Positions 16,225 to 25,873 of a stretch of 64,000 nt of DNA are shown here, piece after piece; within the stretch, counting starts at the first letter, position 1, and the number at the start of each line of letters is the position of its first letter. The notes under the pieces were generated by a model that had not been told where the DNA came from, did no database searches, and was given only the letters and a program-made list of their open reading frames with translations. A program made the translations under genes and the position numbers. The stretch covers positions 33,253 through 97,252 of the forward strand of contig CAVQKQ010000025.1 in assembly GCA_963713085.1 (NCBI GenBank), read 5' to 3'. The stretch comes from PFJX01 sp963713085 (GTDB lineage: Bacteria; Pseudomonadota; Gammaproteobacteria; Burkholderiales; Thiobacillaceae).

Positions 16225-18840
16225 CTAGAGCAGCCGCCGCAATTCGTACAGCGCTTCCAATGCCTGCTTCGGGCTCAAATCATCCGGCTCGATCTCCGCC
16301 AGCCGTTCCAGGGCGGCGCTGGCCGGCGGCTCTGGCGGCGGGGCGGGGGCGAACAGGTCGCCCTGGCCGGACTGGATGACCTGCTGGTTCTCCAACATGA
16401 CCAGCTTGCGCCGGGCGGCGGCGATGACAGGAGCGGGAACGCCCGCCAGCCTGGCCACCTGCAATCCGTAGCTTTGCGAGGCGGGGCCGTCCTCCACGGC
16501 ATGCAGGAAGGTGAGGCCGGCGCTGGTCTCCACCGCGTCCAGGTGGACGTTGGCGATGGCGCGGAATTCCTGGGTGAGCTGGGTCAGCTCGAAATAATGG
16601 GTGGCGAACAGGGTGTAGGCCCGCACCTTCTCCGCCAGGTGGCGGGCCACGGACCAGGCGATGCTGATGCCGTCGAAGGTGGAGGTGCCCCGGCCGATCT
16701 CGTCCATCAGGATCAGGCTGTGTTCGGTGGCGCCGTGCAGGATGCCGGCGGTTTCGGTCATCTCCACCATGAAGGTGGAGCGGCCGCCCGCCAGGTCGTC
16801 GGAGGAGCCCACCCGGGTGAAGATCCGGTCCACCGGGCCGATCACCGCCCGCAGTGCCGGCACGAACAGGCCGCAGCAGGCCAGCAGGACGATGTGGGCC
16901 GCCTGGCGCATGTAGGTGGATTTGCCGCCCATGTTGGGGCCGGTGATCAGCAGCATGCGCCGGGTCGGATCCAGTTCCAGGTCGTTGGGAATGAAGGCCT
17001 CCACCCGGGGTTCCACCACCGGGTGGCGCCCGGCCTGGATCCGGATGCCCCAGTCGTCGCTGAACTCCGGTGCCGCGTAGCGCCGCTCCGCCGCGAGCCC
17101 GGCATGTCCGGCCAGCACGTCGGCCTCGGACACGGCATCGGCGACCCGCTGCAAGGCCGCGATATGGCCGGCCAGCAGTTCCAGGGTCTGGTCGTAGAGC
17201 AGCTTTTCCCGTGCCAGGGCCCGCTCGGCGGCGGACAGGAACTTGTCCTCGAAGGCCTTCAGTTCCGGCGTCAGGTAGCGCTCCACGTTCTTCAGGGTCT
17301 GGCGCCGGTGGTAATCGGCGGGCACCTTGTCCGTCTGGCCCCGGCTTACCTCGATGTAGAAGCCGGAGACCTTGTTGTATTCCACCCGCAGGTTATTGAT
17401 CCCGGTGCGCTCCCGCTCCCGGGCTTCCATGTCCATGAGGAAGCCGCCGCAGTCGGATTGCAGGGTGCGCAGTTCGTCCAGTTCGGCATCAAAGCCGTCG
17501 TTGATGACGCCGCCTTCCCGCAGCACCAGACCCGGTTCCGGCTTGATGGCCCGGACCAGGTGATCCAGAGGGGGGGCAGGAAAATCCAGGCGGCGGGACA
17601 GCGTGTCCAGATCCGGCCCGGCGGCCGTCAGTGAAGCCAGTAGATCGGGCAGCCGGAGCAGGCTGTCGCGCAGGCCGGCCAGGTCCCGGGGCCGGGCGCT
17701 CTTCAGGGCCACGCGGGCGGCGATGCGTTCCAGGTCGGCCATGCCTTTCAATGTCTGGCCTATCTCCCGAACCGCGGCGGGGGCCTCCATCAGGGCCTGG
17801 ATGCCGGCCAGGCGCTCCCGCAACAGGCCTCGGTCGCGCAGGGGATGGTGCAGCCATCGCTTCAGCAGGCGGCTGCCCATGGCGGTGCGGCAGGCGTCCA
17901 GTTCCGAGAACAGGGTGGGGGCCGGCTCGTTGCGCAGGGTCTCGGAGATCTCCAGGGTACGGCGGGCGGCAGCGTCCAAGAGCACGTATTCGCTGTCCCG
18001 CTCCAGAATGAGACTGGCCACATGCGGCAAGGCACTCTGTTGAGTGTTGCGCGCATAGTCCAGCAATAGGCCGGCGGCGGCCTGGAGATTGGGCTGGTCG
18101 TCGATGCCGAAGGCGCTCAGGTCGGCCACGCCGAAGTGTTCGCACAGCAGGCGCCGGCCCCGCTCGGCATCGAACTGCCAGTCCGGGCGGCGGGTCAGGG
18201 CCGCCTTCAGGCCGGCCAGATCGGGGTGAACCAGCGTCTCGGGCAGCAGGATCTCGGAGGGGGCGATGCGGATCAATTCCGAGGCGAGCTGGCCGGTGGC
18301 GATGGTCTTGGCGGCGAAGCGTCCGCTGGACAGGATCAGCCAGGCCAGGGCCAGATGCTGTCCGTCGCCGGCGACGGCGAGCATGGCGGCGTCCTGCTTG
18401 GCCTCCAGCAGAGCCTCGTCGGTGACGGTGCCGGGGGTGACGATGCGCACCACCTTGCGTTCCACCGGTCCCTTGCTGGTCCTGGGGTCGCCGATCTGCT
18501 CGCAGATGGCCACCGATTCCCCGAGCCGGGCCAGCCGGGCCAGGTACTGCTCGGCCGCGTGGTAGGGCACCCCGGCCATGCGGATCGGCTGGCCGGCGGA
18601 GGCGCCCCGGGTGGTGAGGGTGATGTCCAGCAGCCGGGCGGCCCGTTCCGCGTCGTCGTGGAACAGCTCGTAGAAATCCCCCATGCGGTAGAACAGCAGC
18701 ATGTCGGGATGCTGGGCCTTGATGCGCAGGTACTGCTGCATCATGGGGGTGTGCGGGGCGGGGTCGGCGGCCAAGGTCGAACGGGTCTGGACGAAAGTCG
18801 GGATTTTAGTGTCTGGGCGGCGAGATCGGACGCAGGACAT
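16225..18840 (-). CDS. mutS: DNA mismatch repair protein MutS
   Basis: 871 residues, full length. The mismatch-contact motif is FYRMGDFYELF (Phe-x-Glu) near the N-terminus, after the typical HTPMMQQYLRIKAQHPD. The ATPase has Walker A TGPNMGGKSTYMRQ and Walker B LILMDEIGRGTSTFDG. It recognises base mismatches as a dimer and recruits MutL. The ATG at 18840 gives about 30 extra residues before the conserved start; the ATG at 18744 would cut into the conserved HTPMM block, so an upstream start is needed. It is transcribed divergently from the cytochrome c4 gene, 45 bases away. Confidence 0.96.
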   Translation of the reverse strand: MSCVRSRRPDTKIPTFVQTRSTLAADPAPHTPMMQQYLRIKAQHPDMLLFYRMGDFYELFHDDAERAARLLDITLTTRGASAGQPIRMAGVPYHAAEQYLARLARLGESVAICEQIGDPRTSKGPVERKVVRIVTPGTVTDEALLEAKQDAAMLAVAGDGQHLALAWLILSSGRFAAKTIATGQLASELIRIAPSEILLPETLVHPDLAGLKAALTRRPDWQFDAERGRRLLCEHFGVADLSAFGIDDQPNLQAAAGLLLDYARNTQQSALPHVASLILERDSEYVLLDAAARRTLEISETLRNEPAPTLFSELDACRTAMGSRLLKRWLHHPLRDRGLLRERLAGIQALMEAPAAVREIGQTLKGMADLERIAARVALKSARPRDLAGLRDSLLRLPDLLASLTAAGPDLDTLSRRLDFPAPPLDHLVRAIKPEPGLVLREGGVINDGFDAELDELRTLQSDCGGFLMDMEARERERTGINNLRVEYNKVSGFYIEVSRGQTDKVPADYHRRQTLKNVERYLTPELKAFEDKFLSAAERALAREKLLYDQTLELLAGHIAALQRVADAVSEADVLAGHAGLAAERRYAAPEFSDDWGIRIQAGRHPVVEPRVEAFIPNDLELDPTRRMLLITGPNMGGKSTYMRQAAHIVLLACCGLFVPALRAVIGPVDRIFTRVGSSDDLAGGRSTFMVEMTETAGILHGATEHSLILMDEIGRGTSTFDGISIAWSVARHLAEKVRAYTLFATHYFELTQLTQEFRAIANVHLDAVETSAGLTFLHAVEDGPASQSYGLQVARLAGVPAPVIAAARRKLVMLENQQVIQSGQGDLFAPAPPPEPPASAALERLAEIEPDDLSPKQALEALYELRRLL

Positions 18841-18885
18841 TACAATCCGCCCATTTTGGATTGGTCCGCACGCGGAAAGCCCCCA

Positions 18886-19524
18886 ATGAATCGTTCCGGT
18901 CTCCTCACATCCCTGGCGCTGTTCGGCGTCACATTATGCTTGGCCGGGATGGCCTCGGCCGACTCCGTGGAGACCCACCTGGCTCAGGTCATGACGGACG
19001 CCAAGGCCCATGACGCGGCGATCCAGGCCGGTCGGCGCGCCTCTTATTTCTGCGCCAACTGCCATGGCGAGACGGGCATCAGCACCACGGATTACATTCC
19101 GAATCTCGCGGGACACGACCCCCTCTATCTGCTGAACCAGATCGACAAGTTCGGCGATGGCCGGCGCAAGGACGATTTCATGTCCGGGCTGGTAAAGCTG
19201 CTAAAGCCTGAGGAACGCTTCGATATCGCCGTGTTTTATGCCAGCCAGTCCGTCCCGCCCATTCCCGCCAAGGATGCCGCGCTGCAGGAGGCGGGGCGCA
19301 AGCACTACCTGCGCGCCTGTGCCGGCTGTCATGGGCCCAAGGCCCGTGGCACCCGGGAGATCCCCCGGGTGGCGGGCCAGCAGCGGCGCTATGTCATGGA
19401 TTCCCTGGCCAACTACCGTGCCGCCAAGGGCGCGCGCACCGACCCGCGCATGACCGGAGTCGCCAAGCAGCTGAGCAATCGGGATATCGAGGCCCTGGCC
19501 ACTTATCTTTCCAGCTTGCCCTGA
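18886..19524 (+). CDS. Periplasmic diheme cytochrome c4
   Basis: 212 residues with a signal peptide (about residues 1-25, LLTSLALFGVTLCLAGMASA). Two similar cytochrome c domains each have one haem site: CANCHGE in the first half and CAGCHGP in the second. Length and two-domain build fit cytochrome c4, an electron donor to terminal oxidases such as cbb3. Axial Met candidates are in DDFMSGL and DPRMTGV. The start at 18886 lies at the true signal peptide; the longer upstream frame is antisense to mutS. Confidence 0.9.
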   Translation: MNRSGLLTSLALFGVTLCLAGMASADSVETHLAQVMTDAKAHDAAIQAGRRASYFCANCHGETGISTTDYIPNLAGHDPLYLLNQIDKFGDGRRKDDFMSGLVKLLKPEERFDIAVFYASQSVPPIPAKDAALQEAGRKHYLRACAGCHGPKARGTREIPRVAGQQRRYVMDSLANYRAAKGARTDPRMTGVAKQLSNRDIEALATYLSSLP

Positions 19525-19542
19525 CCGTTCCGGGTCGTCCCT

Positions 19543-19998
19543 TTGACGTTCAAAATTCCCGTTTCCGTGCTGGTGGTCATCCATACCGCCGACCTGCGGG
19601 TACTGGTCATGGAGCGTGCCGACGCGCCGGGACTCTGGCAATCCGTCACCGGCAGCCAGGACCCGGGCGAGGCCCTGCGCCAAACCGCCGTGCGCGAAGT
19701 CAGGGAAGAAACCGGCCTGGATGCGGACGCCTACGAGCTGACCGACTGGCACATCCAAAACCGCTTCGAGATCTTCCCCCGCTGGCGCCACCGCTATGCC
19801 CAGGGCGTCACCCACAATACCGAGCATGTGTTCGGCCTGACCTTGCCGGCCCCGTCGGCGATCACCCCCGCGCCCAGGGAACACCTGGGCTACCTGTGGA
19901 TGCCCTGGGAAGAGGCGGCGGACAAATGCTTTTCCTGGAGCAATGCCGAGGCCATCCGGCTGCTCGGCCAGGGCGCCGTCCCCCGGTCCGGGCCTTAG
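19543..19998 (+). CDS. nudB: Dihydroneopterin triphosphate diphosphatase (NudB, Nudix)
   Basis: 151 residues. The Nudix box GSQDPGEALRQTAVREVREE is complete. The C-terminal WSNAEAIRLL and HRYAQGVTHNTEHVF segments match NudB, which removes pyrophosphate from dihydroneopterin triphosphate in folate synthesis. The start is TTG 19543 because the conserved opening (PVSVLVVIHT) begins directly after it and the next ATG falls inside the fold. It overlaps the convergent comF gene by 4 bases. Confidence 0.87.
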   Translation: MTFKIPVSVLVVIHTADLRVLVMERADAPGLWQSVTGSQDPGEALRQTAVREVREETGLDADAYELTDWHIQNRFEIFPRWRHRYAQGVTHNTEHVFGLTLPAPSAITPAPREHLGYLWMPWEEAADKCFSWSNAEAIRLLGQGAVPRSGP

Positions 19999-20705
19999 AG
20001 GGCACGGGCAACCACCCAGGCCGATATTTCCAAGGCGCCGGCCCGGCTCACCACCCTGGCCAACTCGTCGAGGCTGGAGCCGCTGGTCATCACGTCGTCC
20101 ACCAGGGCCACCCGCTTGCCGGCCAGATCCTGGCCACAGGTGAAGGCGCCTTTCAGGTTGCGGCGCCGGGACTTGAGGTCCAGGCCTGCCTGAGGCGGCG
20201 TATCGCGCACCCGTTGGCAGGCCTCCGGCAGCCAATCGATATCGAGCCGTCCCGACAGGCGGCGGGCAATCTCAACGGCCTGGTTGAAGCCGCGCCGGGC
20301 CAGCCGGGCGGGGTGCAGGGGCATGGGCAGGATCAGGTCCGGCCGGGGGTTCCGGGCAAGGCTGTCCTCCAATGAATCGGCCAGGGCCTGGGCGAACAGG
20401 TCAGTCAATTCCAATGCGCCGGCATATTTGCATCGGCGGATCAGGGCATCCATGGGGAAGGCATAGACAAAGGCCGCGTGGGCGGCATGGAAGGCCGGGG
20501 GATGCTTGAGGCAGACGCCGCAGAGGTGGAGCTCCCCGCTGCCGTCGCTTGACATGGGCAGGCCGCATTGGCGGCAACGCCGCGTTGGCAGGGTGGGCAG
20601 ATCGGCCCCGCACCCCGCGCACAGGAGGCCGGAAACGCCACCCGCGCCACAAAGTATGCAATCCTGGCGCAACAGCGTACGCACAATATTTATGCAGCTG
20701 TTCAT
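19995..20705 (-). CDS. comF: ComF/GntX family phosphoribosyltransferase-like protein
   Basis: 236 residues. An N-terminal zinc-ribbon-like Cys cluster (CILCGAGG, CAGCGADL, CRQCGLP, CGVC) precedes a type I phosphoribosyltransferase domain with the PRPP loop VALVDDVMTSGSS and PLHPARLARRGFNQA. In competent bacteria ComF assists DNA uptake or single-strand processing; the reaction is not defined. ATG 20705 starts the conserved part; the longer frame runs into the divergent membrane-protein gene. It is divergent from the bio operon, so the 76-base gap must hold both promoters. Confidence 0.88.
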   Translation of the reverse strand: MNSCINIVRTLLRQDCILCGAGGVSGLLCAGCGADLPTLPTRRCRQCGLPMSSDGSGELHLCGVCLKHPPAFHAAHAAFVYAFPMDALIRRCKYAGALELTDLFAQALADSLEDSLARNPRPDLILPMPLHPARLARRGFNQAVEIARRLSGRLDIDWLPEACQRVRDTPPQAGLDLKSRRRNLKGAFTCGQDLAGKRVALVDDVMTSGSSLDELARVVSRAGALEISAWVVARAL

Positions 20706-20781
20706 TAGTGATGATTTCTGGTTTGACAATGATCCACCCGTCCCCCACCATTCGGCGCCTTTGTGTTTCGATTTCCGGCCA

Positions 20782-21225
20782 ATGTCCCAAACGCGGCTTA
20801 TCCCGGCGGCCTCCTGCCAACGCAGCGCCCGATTGTTCAACCTGCTGTCCATCGCCACCACCCTGGTGTCGGCGGGACTTTACAGCCTGGGCCACATGAT
20901 CGCCGACAAGAAGCTGTCCTTCCTGCCCGTGGCCATGTCCCTGCCGCCGGTGATGATCTGGCTGGCGGCCTCCATGTTCGTCTATGCGGCCATCGCCCAC
21001 CACCCCGACCTGACCGTGCGCCACTACAACAAGTGGGCCGGCTACCGCTATTACGGCCTGGTGGGCTTCCTCACCATCTTCGCCAACGACCTGGCCCATC
21101 TGCCCACCGGCTGGGGCGGCGTATGGACCCTTTTCGTACTGGCCCTGCTGCCCTGGTCTGCCTACGACATCTGGAAGGCGGGCAAGGAGCCTTGGCGGGA
21201 CATCGAAGTGGAGATCCAGCAATGA
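20782..21225 (+). CDS. Small integral membrane protein upstream of bioB
   Basis: 147 residues with about four transmembrane segments (LLSIATTLVSAGLYSLGHM; AMSLPPVMIWLAASMFVYAA; GLVGFLTIFANDL; WTLFVLALLPWSAYDI) and a charged tail. Not assigned to a known family. Its TGA overlaps the bioB ATG (ATGA), so it is translationally coupled to the biotin operon. Whether it serves biotin or pimelate transport is only a guess from position. Confidence 0.6.
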   Translation: MSQTRLIPAASCQRSARLFNLLSIATTLVSAGLYSLGHMIADKKLSFLPVAMSLPPVMIWLAASMFVYAAIAHHPDLTVRHYNKWAGYRYYGLVGFLTIFANDLAHLPTGWGGVWTLFVLALLPWSAYDIWKAGKEPWRDIEVEIQQ

Positions 21226-22208
21226 CCGATATGAGCCAAACGACCCAAAAAACCTGGACCCCGGGAGAGGTGGAGGCCTTGTTCGCCCTGCCGTTCAACG
21301 ACCTGATGTTCCAGGCCCAGACCGTGCACCGCCGGCACTTCGACGCCAACACCGTGCAGCTGTCCACCCTGCTGTCCATCAAGACCGGAGGCTGCTCGGA
21401 GGATTGCGGCTATTGTTCCCAATCCGCCCGCCACGACACCGGCCTGGAGCGGGAAAGGCTGCTTGACGTGGCCGAGGTGGTGGCGGCCGCGCGTGCCGCC
21501 AAGGAGAAGGGCGCCACCCGCTTCTGCATGGGTGCCGCCTGGCGCGGTCCCAAGGACAAGGACCTGGGCGCCGTGACCGAGATGGTGCGTCAGGTGAAGG
21601 CCCTGGGGCTGGAGACCTGCGTCACCCTGGGCATGTTGAAACCGGGCCAAGCGGAACGACTCAAGGAAGCCGGCCTGGACTTCTACAACCACAATCTGGA
21701 TACCGCCTCGGAGTTCTACGGCCAGGTCATCACCACCCACACCCACGCCGACCGCCTGGACACCCTGGCCAAGGTGCGGGACGCCGGCATCCACGTGTGC
21801 TGCGGCGGCATCGTCGGCATGGGCGAGTCGCGCCGGGTGCGCGCCGGCCTGATCCTGGAGTTGGCCAACCTGGACCCCCAGCCCGAGTCGGTGCCCATCA
21901 ACATGCTGGTGAAGGTGCCGGGCACACCCATGTCTGAAGAGGCGGACCTGGATCCCCTGGAGTTCGTGCGCACCATCGCCGTGGCCCGCATCTCCCTGCC
22001 CGCCTCCCACGTGCGGCTGTCCGCCGGCCGCCAGGAATTGGGAGAAGGGGTGCAGGCCCTGTGCTTCCTGGCCGGTGCCAATTCCATCTTCTTCGGAGAA
22101 AAACTGCTGACCACCGGCAACCCGGACGTGTCCGCCGACGAGGCCCTGTTCGCCAAGCTGGGCATCAAGGGCGAGCCGGTCCAGGGCCGCCGCTGCGCCG
22201 GCCACTAG
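21222..22208 (+). CDS. bioB: Biotin synthase BioB (radical SAM)
   Basis: 328 residues. The radical-SAM motif CxxxCxxC is seen in GGCSEDCGYCSQS, and the second-cluster Cys in later motifs (FCMGAAWR, ETCVTLGML, HVCCGGIVGMGE). It converts dethiobiotin to biotin by inserting sulphur. ATG 21222 overlaps the preceding stop by 4 bases; a more distal start (20763) is a shadow frame. It ends in GRRCAGH. First recognised enzyme of the bioB-F-H-C-D order. Confidence 0.96.
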   Translation: MTDMSQTTQKTWTPGEVEALFALPFNDLMFQAQTVHRRHFDANTVQLSTLLSIKTGGCSEDCGYCSQSARHDTGLERERLLDVAEVVAAARAAKEKGATRFCMGAAWRGPKDKDLGAVTEMVRQVKALGLETCVTLGMLKPGQAERLKEAGLDFYNHNLDTASEFYGQVITTHTHADRLDTLAKVRDAGIHVCCGGIVGMGESRRVRAGLILELANLDPQPESVPINMLVKVPGTPMSEEADLDPLEFVRTIAVARISLPASHVRLSAGRQELGEGVQALCFLAGANSIFFGEKLLTTGNPDVSADEALFAKLGIKGEPVQGRRCAGH

Positions 22209-22215
22209 ATTTTCA

Positions 22216-22250
22216 CCCTCTCCCGCCGGGAGAGGGCCGGGGTGAGGGAG
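22216..22250. repeat. Interspersed palindromic repeat (copy 2)
   Basis: Between bioB and bioF. CCCTCTCCC and GGGAGAGGG (22216-22224/22228-22236) pair as a 9-bp stem with a 3-base loop, followed by CCGGGGTGAGGGAG. It is related to the elements at 9717 and inside gmd. A degenerate GGGGGAGGGGAG fragment lies at 22302-22313. The rest of this 110-base gap shows no gene. Confidence 0.6.
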
Positions 22251-22318
22251 CGAGGTTTGCTTGATCGACGCAGGCTCCCTACTTCCGGCCTCTCTCAAGG
22301 CGGGGGAGGGGAGCCATC

Positions 22319-23486
22319 ATGAAACCCGACCAGATCAGGTCCGCACTCGCCGAACTCGACGCCCAAGGCCTGCGCCGCAGCCGCCGCGTGCTCGACGGCC
22401 CCCAGGGCATACGGGTAATCCTCGATGGCCGGGACTACCTGTCCTTCTCCAGCAACGACTACCTGGGCCTGGCCAATCATCCCGAAATCGCCGTTGCCGC
22501 CCGGGAAGCCGCCGGCCGCTTCGGCGTCGGCGCCGGGGCCGCCCACCTGCTCACCGGCCACCACCGCCTGCATCACGAACTGGAAGCGGAACTGGCCGCC
22601 TTCGTCGGCCTGCCAGCCGCCTTGTTGTTCTCCACCGGCTACATGGCCAGCCTGGGGGTGATCGCCGCCTTGCTGGACCGGCATGGCGAGGTGTTCGAGG
22701 ACCGGCTCAACCACGCCTCCCTGGTGGATGGGGCGCTGCTCTCCCGGGCCAAACTCACCCGCTATCCCCATGGCGATATGGTGGCGTTGGAACGTGCGCT
22801 GCAGGCCAGCGGAGCCAGGGGCAAGCTCATCGCCAGCGATACCGTGTTCAGCATGGACGGCGATCTTGCTCCCATCCCGGGACTCCTGGCGCTGGCCGTG
22901 AAATACGATGCCTGGCTTTATCTGGACGACGCCCACGGTTTCGGGGTCCTGGGCGAGCATGGAGAAGGGACCCTGAATCTTCTTGCCCCATGCGAGGTTC
23001 CTCCGCGACTCATCTACCTGGCCACCCTGGGCAAGGCCGCGGGCGTGGCGGGGGCCTTCGTGGCTGGCGGCGCGGACCTGGTTGAGTGGCTGGTGAACAA
23101 GGCCCGCACCTATATCTACACCACCGCCCAGCCCCCCATGCTGGCGGCGGCGGTATCCGCCAGCCTGCGACTGATCGCCGGCGAATCCTGGCGGCGCGAT
23201 CGCCTGGGGCAATCGGTGGCACGGCTGAAGGCGGGGTTGGCCGATCTGCCTTGGCGCGCTGATGCCTTCCGAGACGCCTATCCAGCCGCTGGTGGCGGGA
23301 AGCAACCGGGAAGCGCTGCGACTGGCGGAGGGATTGCGCCAACGCGGCATCCTGATCCCGGCCATCCGCCCGCCCACGGTGCCCGAGGGCTCCGCGCGGC
23401 TGCGCATCTCCCTGTCCGCCACCCATTCCGATGGGGACGTGGATGCTCTGGTATCCGCCTTGCGGGAGTTGGCCGGCCATGGCTGA
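22319..23486 (+). CDS. bioF: 8-amino-7-oxononanoate synthase BioF (frameshifted as written)
   Basis: PLP-dependent enzyme joining pimeloyl-ACP and alanine. Residues 1 to about 313 are read from 22319 and include FSSNDYLGLANH, SDTVFSMDGDLAP, YLDDAHGFGVLG and the Schiff-base region TLGKAAGVAGAF. There the consensus Lys is TLGKA; the family's SFSKA/TLGKA variation allows this. At about 23258 the frame moves by one base; the last part (ctg atg cct: LMPSETPIQPLVAG to the TGA at 23484-23486) is in another frame. Joined, the protein would be 388 residues, normal for BioF. One extra base relative to the conserved sequence is the simplest explanation. It overlaps bioH by 8 bases. Confidence 0.88.
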
Positions 23487-24206
23487 GGCGCTGTTTCTGC
23501 ACGGCTGGGGCCTGCACGGCGGGATCTGGCGGGAGACGCTGGATTCTCTTCCGGGGCCAGGCAAGGCGCCGGACCTGCCTGGCTATGGTTCGGCAGGCAT
23601 GGTCGATCCCTACACCCCCGCAACCCTGGCGGATGCCGTGGCTCAAGATTTAACCGAGCCGGTCGATCTGGTGGGCTGGTCCATGGGCGGCATGGTGGCC
23701 CTGGCCCTGGCAGCGCGCCATCCCGACAAGGTGAGCGTCTGGTCCTGGCGGGCACCACCCCCGTCTTCGTGTCCCGGCCCGACTGGCCCCATGGCTTGGC
23801 CCCCGAGGTCCTGGAGGGGTTCGCCCGGTCCCTGAAAGAGGATTACCGGGCCACTTTGCTGCGTTTCCTGTCTCTCCAGGCGCGGGGCGGCGAGGACTCC
23901 CGGTTGGTGATCGGGCGTCTGCGGGAGGCCTTGTTGCAACGCGGCGAACCTGCCGCCGCCAGCCTGGCGGCCGGTTTGGCCCTGTTGCGCGACGTGGACC
24001 TGCGCGACCGGGTGGCCGCCATCGTCTGTCCCACCCTGGTGATCCACGGCGCCCACGACACCTTGTGTCCGCCTGCGTCAGGGCACTGGTTGGCCGAGAA
24101 CATTCCCGGGGCGCGTCTGGCCCTGCACGACCATGCCTCGCATGCCCCCTTCCTATCCCATCCGGACTGGTTCCAGGCCGAGCTGAAAGGGTTCCTGGAT
24201 GGATGA
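23479..24206 (+). CDS. bioH: Pimeloyl-ACP methyl ester carboxylesterase BioH (frameshifted as written)
   Basis: Alpha/beta hydrolase that frees pimeloyl-ACP from its methyl ester. The N-terminal HGWGLHGGIWRE is the oxyanion segment, and the nucleophile elbow is GWSMGG. The frame breaks after HPDKV: a base is missing at about 23736-23737 (AGCGTCTGG where AGCCGTCTGG would restore the family sequence), after which the other frame reads SRPDWPHG to FLDG. The catalytic Asp (HGAHDTLCPP) and His (DHASHAPFLSHP) are in the second half. Joined, about 242 residues. It overlaps bioF (8 bases) and bioC (8 bases). Confidence 0.85.
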
Positions 24207-25087
24207 GCGCCTCAAGCGGGCCATCCGCCGCTCCTTCGAACGGGCCGCGCCCGGCTATGACGAGGCCGCGTTCCTGCAGCGGGAAATCGCCCGCCGCCTG
24301 GACGAGCATCTGGAGGTGATGAAGATCCAGCCCCGGCGCATCCTGGAGCTGGGCTGCGGAACGGGGTTCGGCCACGGTTTGTTGCGCGCACGCTATCCCG
24401 GGGCCGGGCTGATCGGCCTGGACATCGCCTATCCGATGCTGGAGCTGGCTCGCGGCAAACAAGACCTGGGCTGGATCGGCCGGCTTCGGGCACGGTTTCT
24501 GCGGACAGGATTCCATGGCCCGCTGGCTCTGCGCCGACATGGAGCGCCTGCCCCTGGCCCGCCACAGCCTGCCCATGGTCTGGTCCAACCTGGCCCTGCA
24601 ATGGACGGACGACCCGGCCCCGGTGTTCCGCGAGATCCACCGGGTGCTGGAGCCGGGCGGCCTGTTCGTCTTTTCCACCTTCGGCCCCGACACCCTCAAG
24701 GAACTGCGCGCCGCTTCCGCCGGGCTGGACGGCCACCAGCACGTGAACCGGTTCATCGACATGCACGATCTCGGCGATGCCCTGGTCCATGCCGGCTTCG
24801 CCAATCCGGTCATGGAGATGGAGCACATCACCCTGACCTATGGCGATCTGCGTGCCCTGCTACTGGAACTCAAGGCTATCGGCGCCCACACCGTCAAGGA
24901 GGCACGCCGCTCGGGGCTCATGGGCAAGGCCCAGTGGCAGCAGTTGACGGCGAACTATGAACGGTTCCGTCGCGACGGCCGCCTGCCGGCCACCTATGAG
25001 GTGGTCTATGGCCATGCCTGGGCGGGGCAGACCACCAAGCTGGAGGATGGGCGCCAGGTGATCGAGTTCAGGGGGCGCGCCCGATGA
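24199..25087 (+). CDS. bioC: Malonyl-ACP O-methyltransferase BioC (frameshifted as written)
   Basis: SAM methyltransferase that starts biotin pimelate synthesis by methylating malonyl-ACP. Residues 1 to about 95 start at ATG 24199 and contain RSFERAAPGYDEAAFLQREI and motif I, LELGCGTGFG. Somewhere between 24480 and 24535 the frame changes; the rest reads CADMERLPLARHS, VLEPGGLFVFSTFGPDTLKEL and TYEVVYGHAWA, all typical of BioC, to the TGA at 25087. The exact indel cannot be fixed because both frames are open there. It overlaps bioH and, by ATGA, bioD. Confidence 0.85.
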
Positions 25088-25782
25088 GCGGCCTGTTCGT
25101 GACAGGCACGGATACCGGCGTGGGCAAGACCTTGGTTTCAGCCGCCCTGTTGCATGCCCTGGCCGGCCTGGGCCATCGCTGTGTCGGCATGAAGCCGGTG
25201 GCGGCGGGGGCGGAGCAGGTGGACGGTGTCTGGGTCAACAAGGATGTGGCCTTGCTCGATGCGGCGGGCAATGTGGCCGCGCCGGCGGAATGGCGCAATC
25301 CCTATCTGTTCCGGGAGGCCATCGCGCCCCATATCGCGGCGGAGCACAAGGGGGTAAGCATCGAATTGCCGCGTATCCGGGTCGCCTACGACAATTTATC
25401 CGGCCTGGCGGACGTGGTCGTGGTGGAAGGCGTGGGGGGCTTCCGCGTACCCCTTTCGGCCACCCGGGACACGGCGGACCTGGCCGTGGCCCTGGACCTG
25501 CCTGTCGTGCTGGTGGTGGGGATGCGGCTGGGTTGCCTCAATCATGCCCTGCTCACGGTCGAGGCCATCGCCGCGCGCGGCCTCGAGTTGGCCGGCTGGG
25601 TGGCGAACAGCTTCGAGCCGGCCATGACGGCCTATGGGGAGAATCTTGCCGCGTTGATCCGGCGCCTCCCCGTCCCGTTGCTCGCGGAACTTCCTTATCA
25701 ACAATTGTCGGACCCGATTCAGGCAGCGGCGTTTTTCTCGCCGAAACGCCTGGGTGAGGTGTTAATACCGGACAAGCGGTAG
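25084..25782 (+). CDS. bioD: Dethiobiotin synthetase BioD
   Basis: 232 residues, complete and unbroken. The P-loop is GTDTGVGKT at the N-terminus, and KPVAAG and VVEGVGGFRVPL are the conserved substrate segments. It carboxylates 7,8-diaminononanoate with ATP to form dethiobiotin. It begins by a 4-base overlap with bioC and is the last gene of the operon. No bioA is present in the window, so that step is encoded elsewhere. Confidence 0.95.
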   Translation: MSGLFVTGTDTGVGKTLVSAALLHALAGLGHRCVGMKPVAAGAEQVDGVWVNKDVALLDAAGNVAAPAEWRNPYLFREAIAPHIAAEHKGVSIELPRIRVAYDNLSGLADVVVVEGVGGFRVPLSATRDTADLAVALDLPVVLVVGMRLGCLNHALLTVEAIAARGLELAGWVANSFEPAMTAYGENLAALIRRLPVPLLAELPYQQLSDPIQAAAFFSPKRLGEVLIPDKR

Positions 25783-25861
25783 GGGAGTTTCTTATCTCGC
25801 CATCTAAAAATCCCCTTATTCAATAAAAATCACCTGGATATAATTCGGATAAGAAACTCCC
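25783..25861 (+). promoter_or_regulatory. Rrf2-gene promoter bracketed by a perfect 14-bp inverted repeat
   Basis: GGGAGTTTCTTATC (25783-25796) recurs as its exact complement at 25848-25861, 51 bases apart. Between them is a perfect -10 hexamer TATAAT (25839-25844) with a possible -35 TTATTC (25816-25821, 17-base spacer). The right arm lies at the expected transcription start and the left arm just after the bioD stop. The region is AT-rich against its surroundings. It may be a looped operator for the downstream Rrf2 regulator, or a long-loop bio-operon terminator. Confidence 0.65.
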
Positions 25862-25873
25862 AAGAGGTGAGAT

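Noticed and set aside
22261..23085. Second-frame ORF over bioF as a separate gene
   Set aside because: Arg/Pro/Gly-rich shadow; bioF motifs explain the region.
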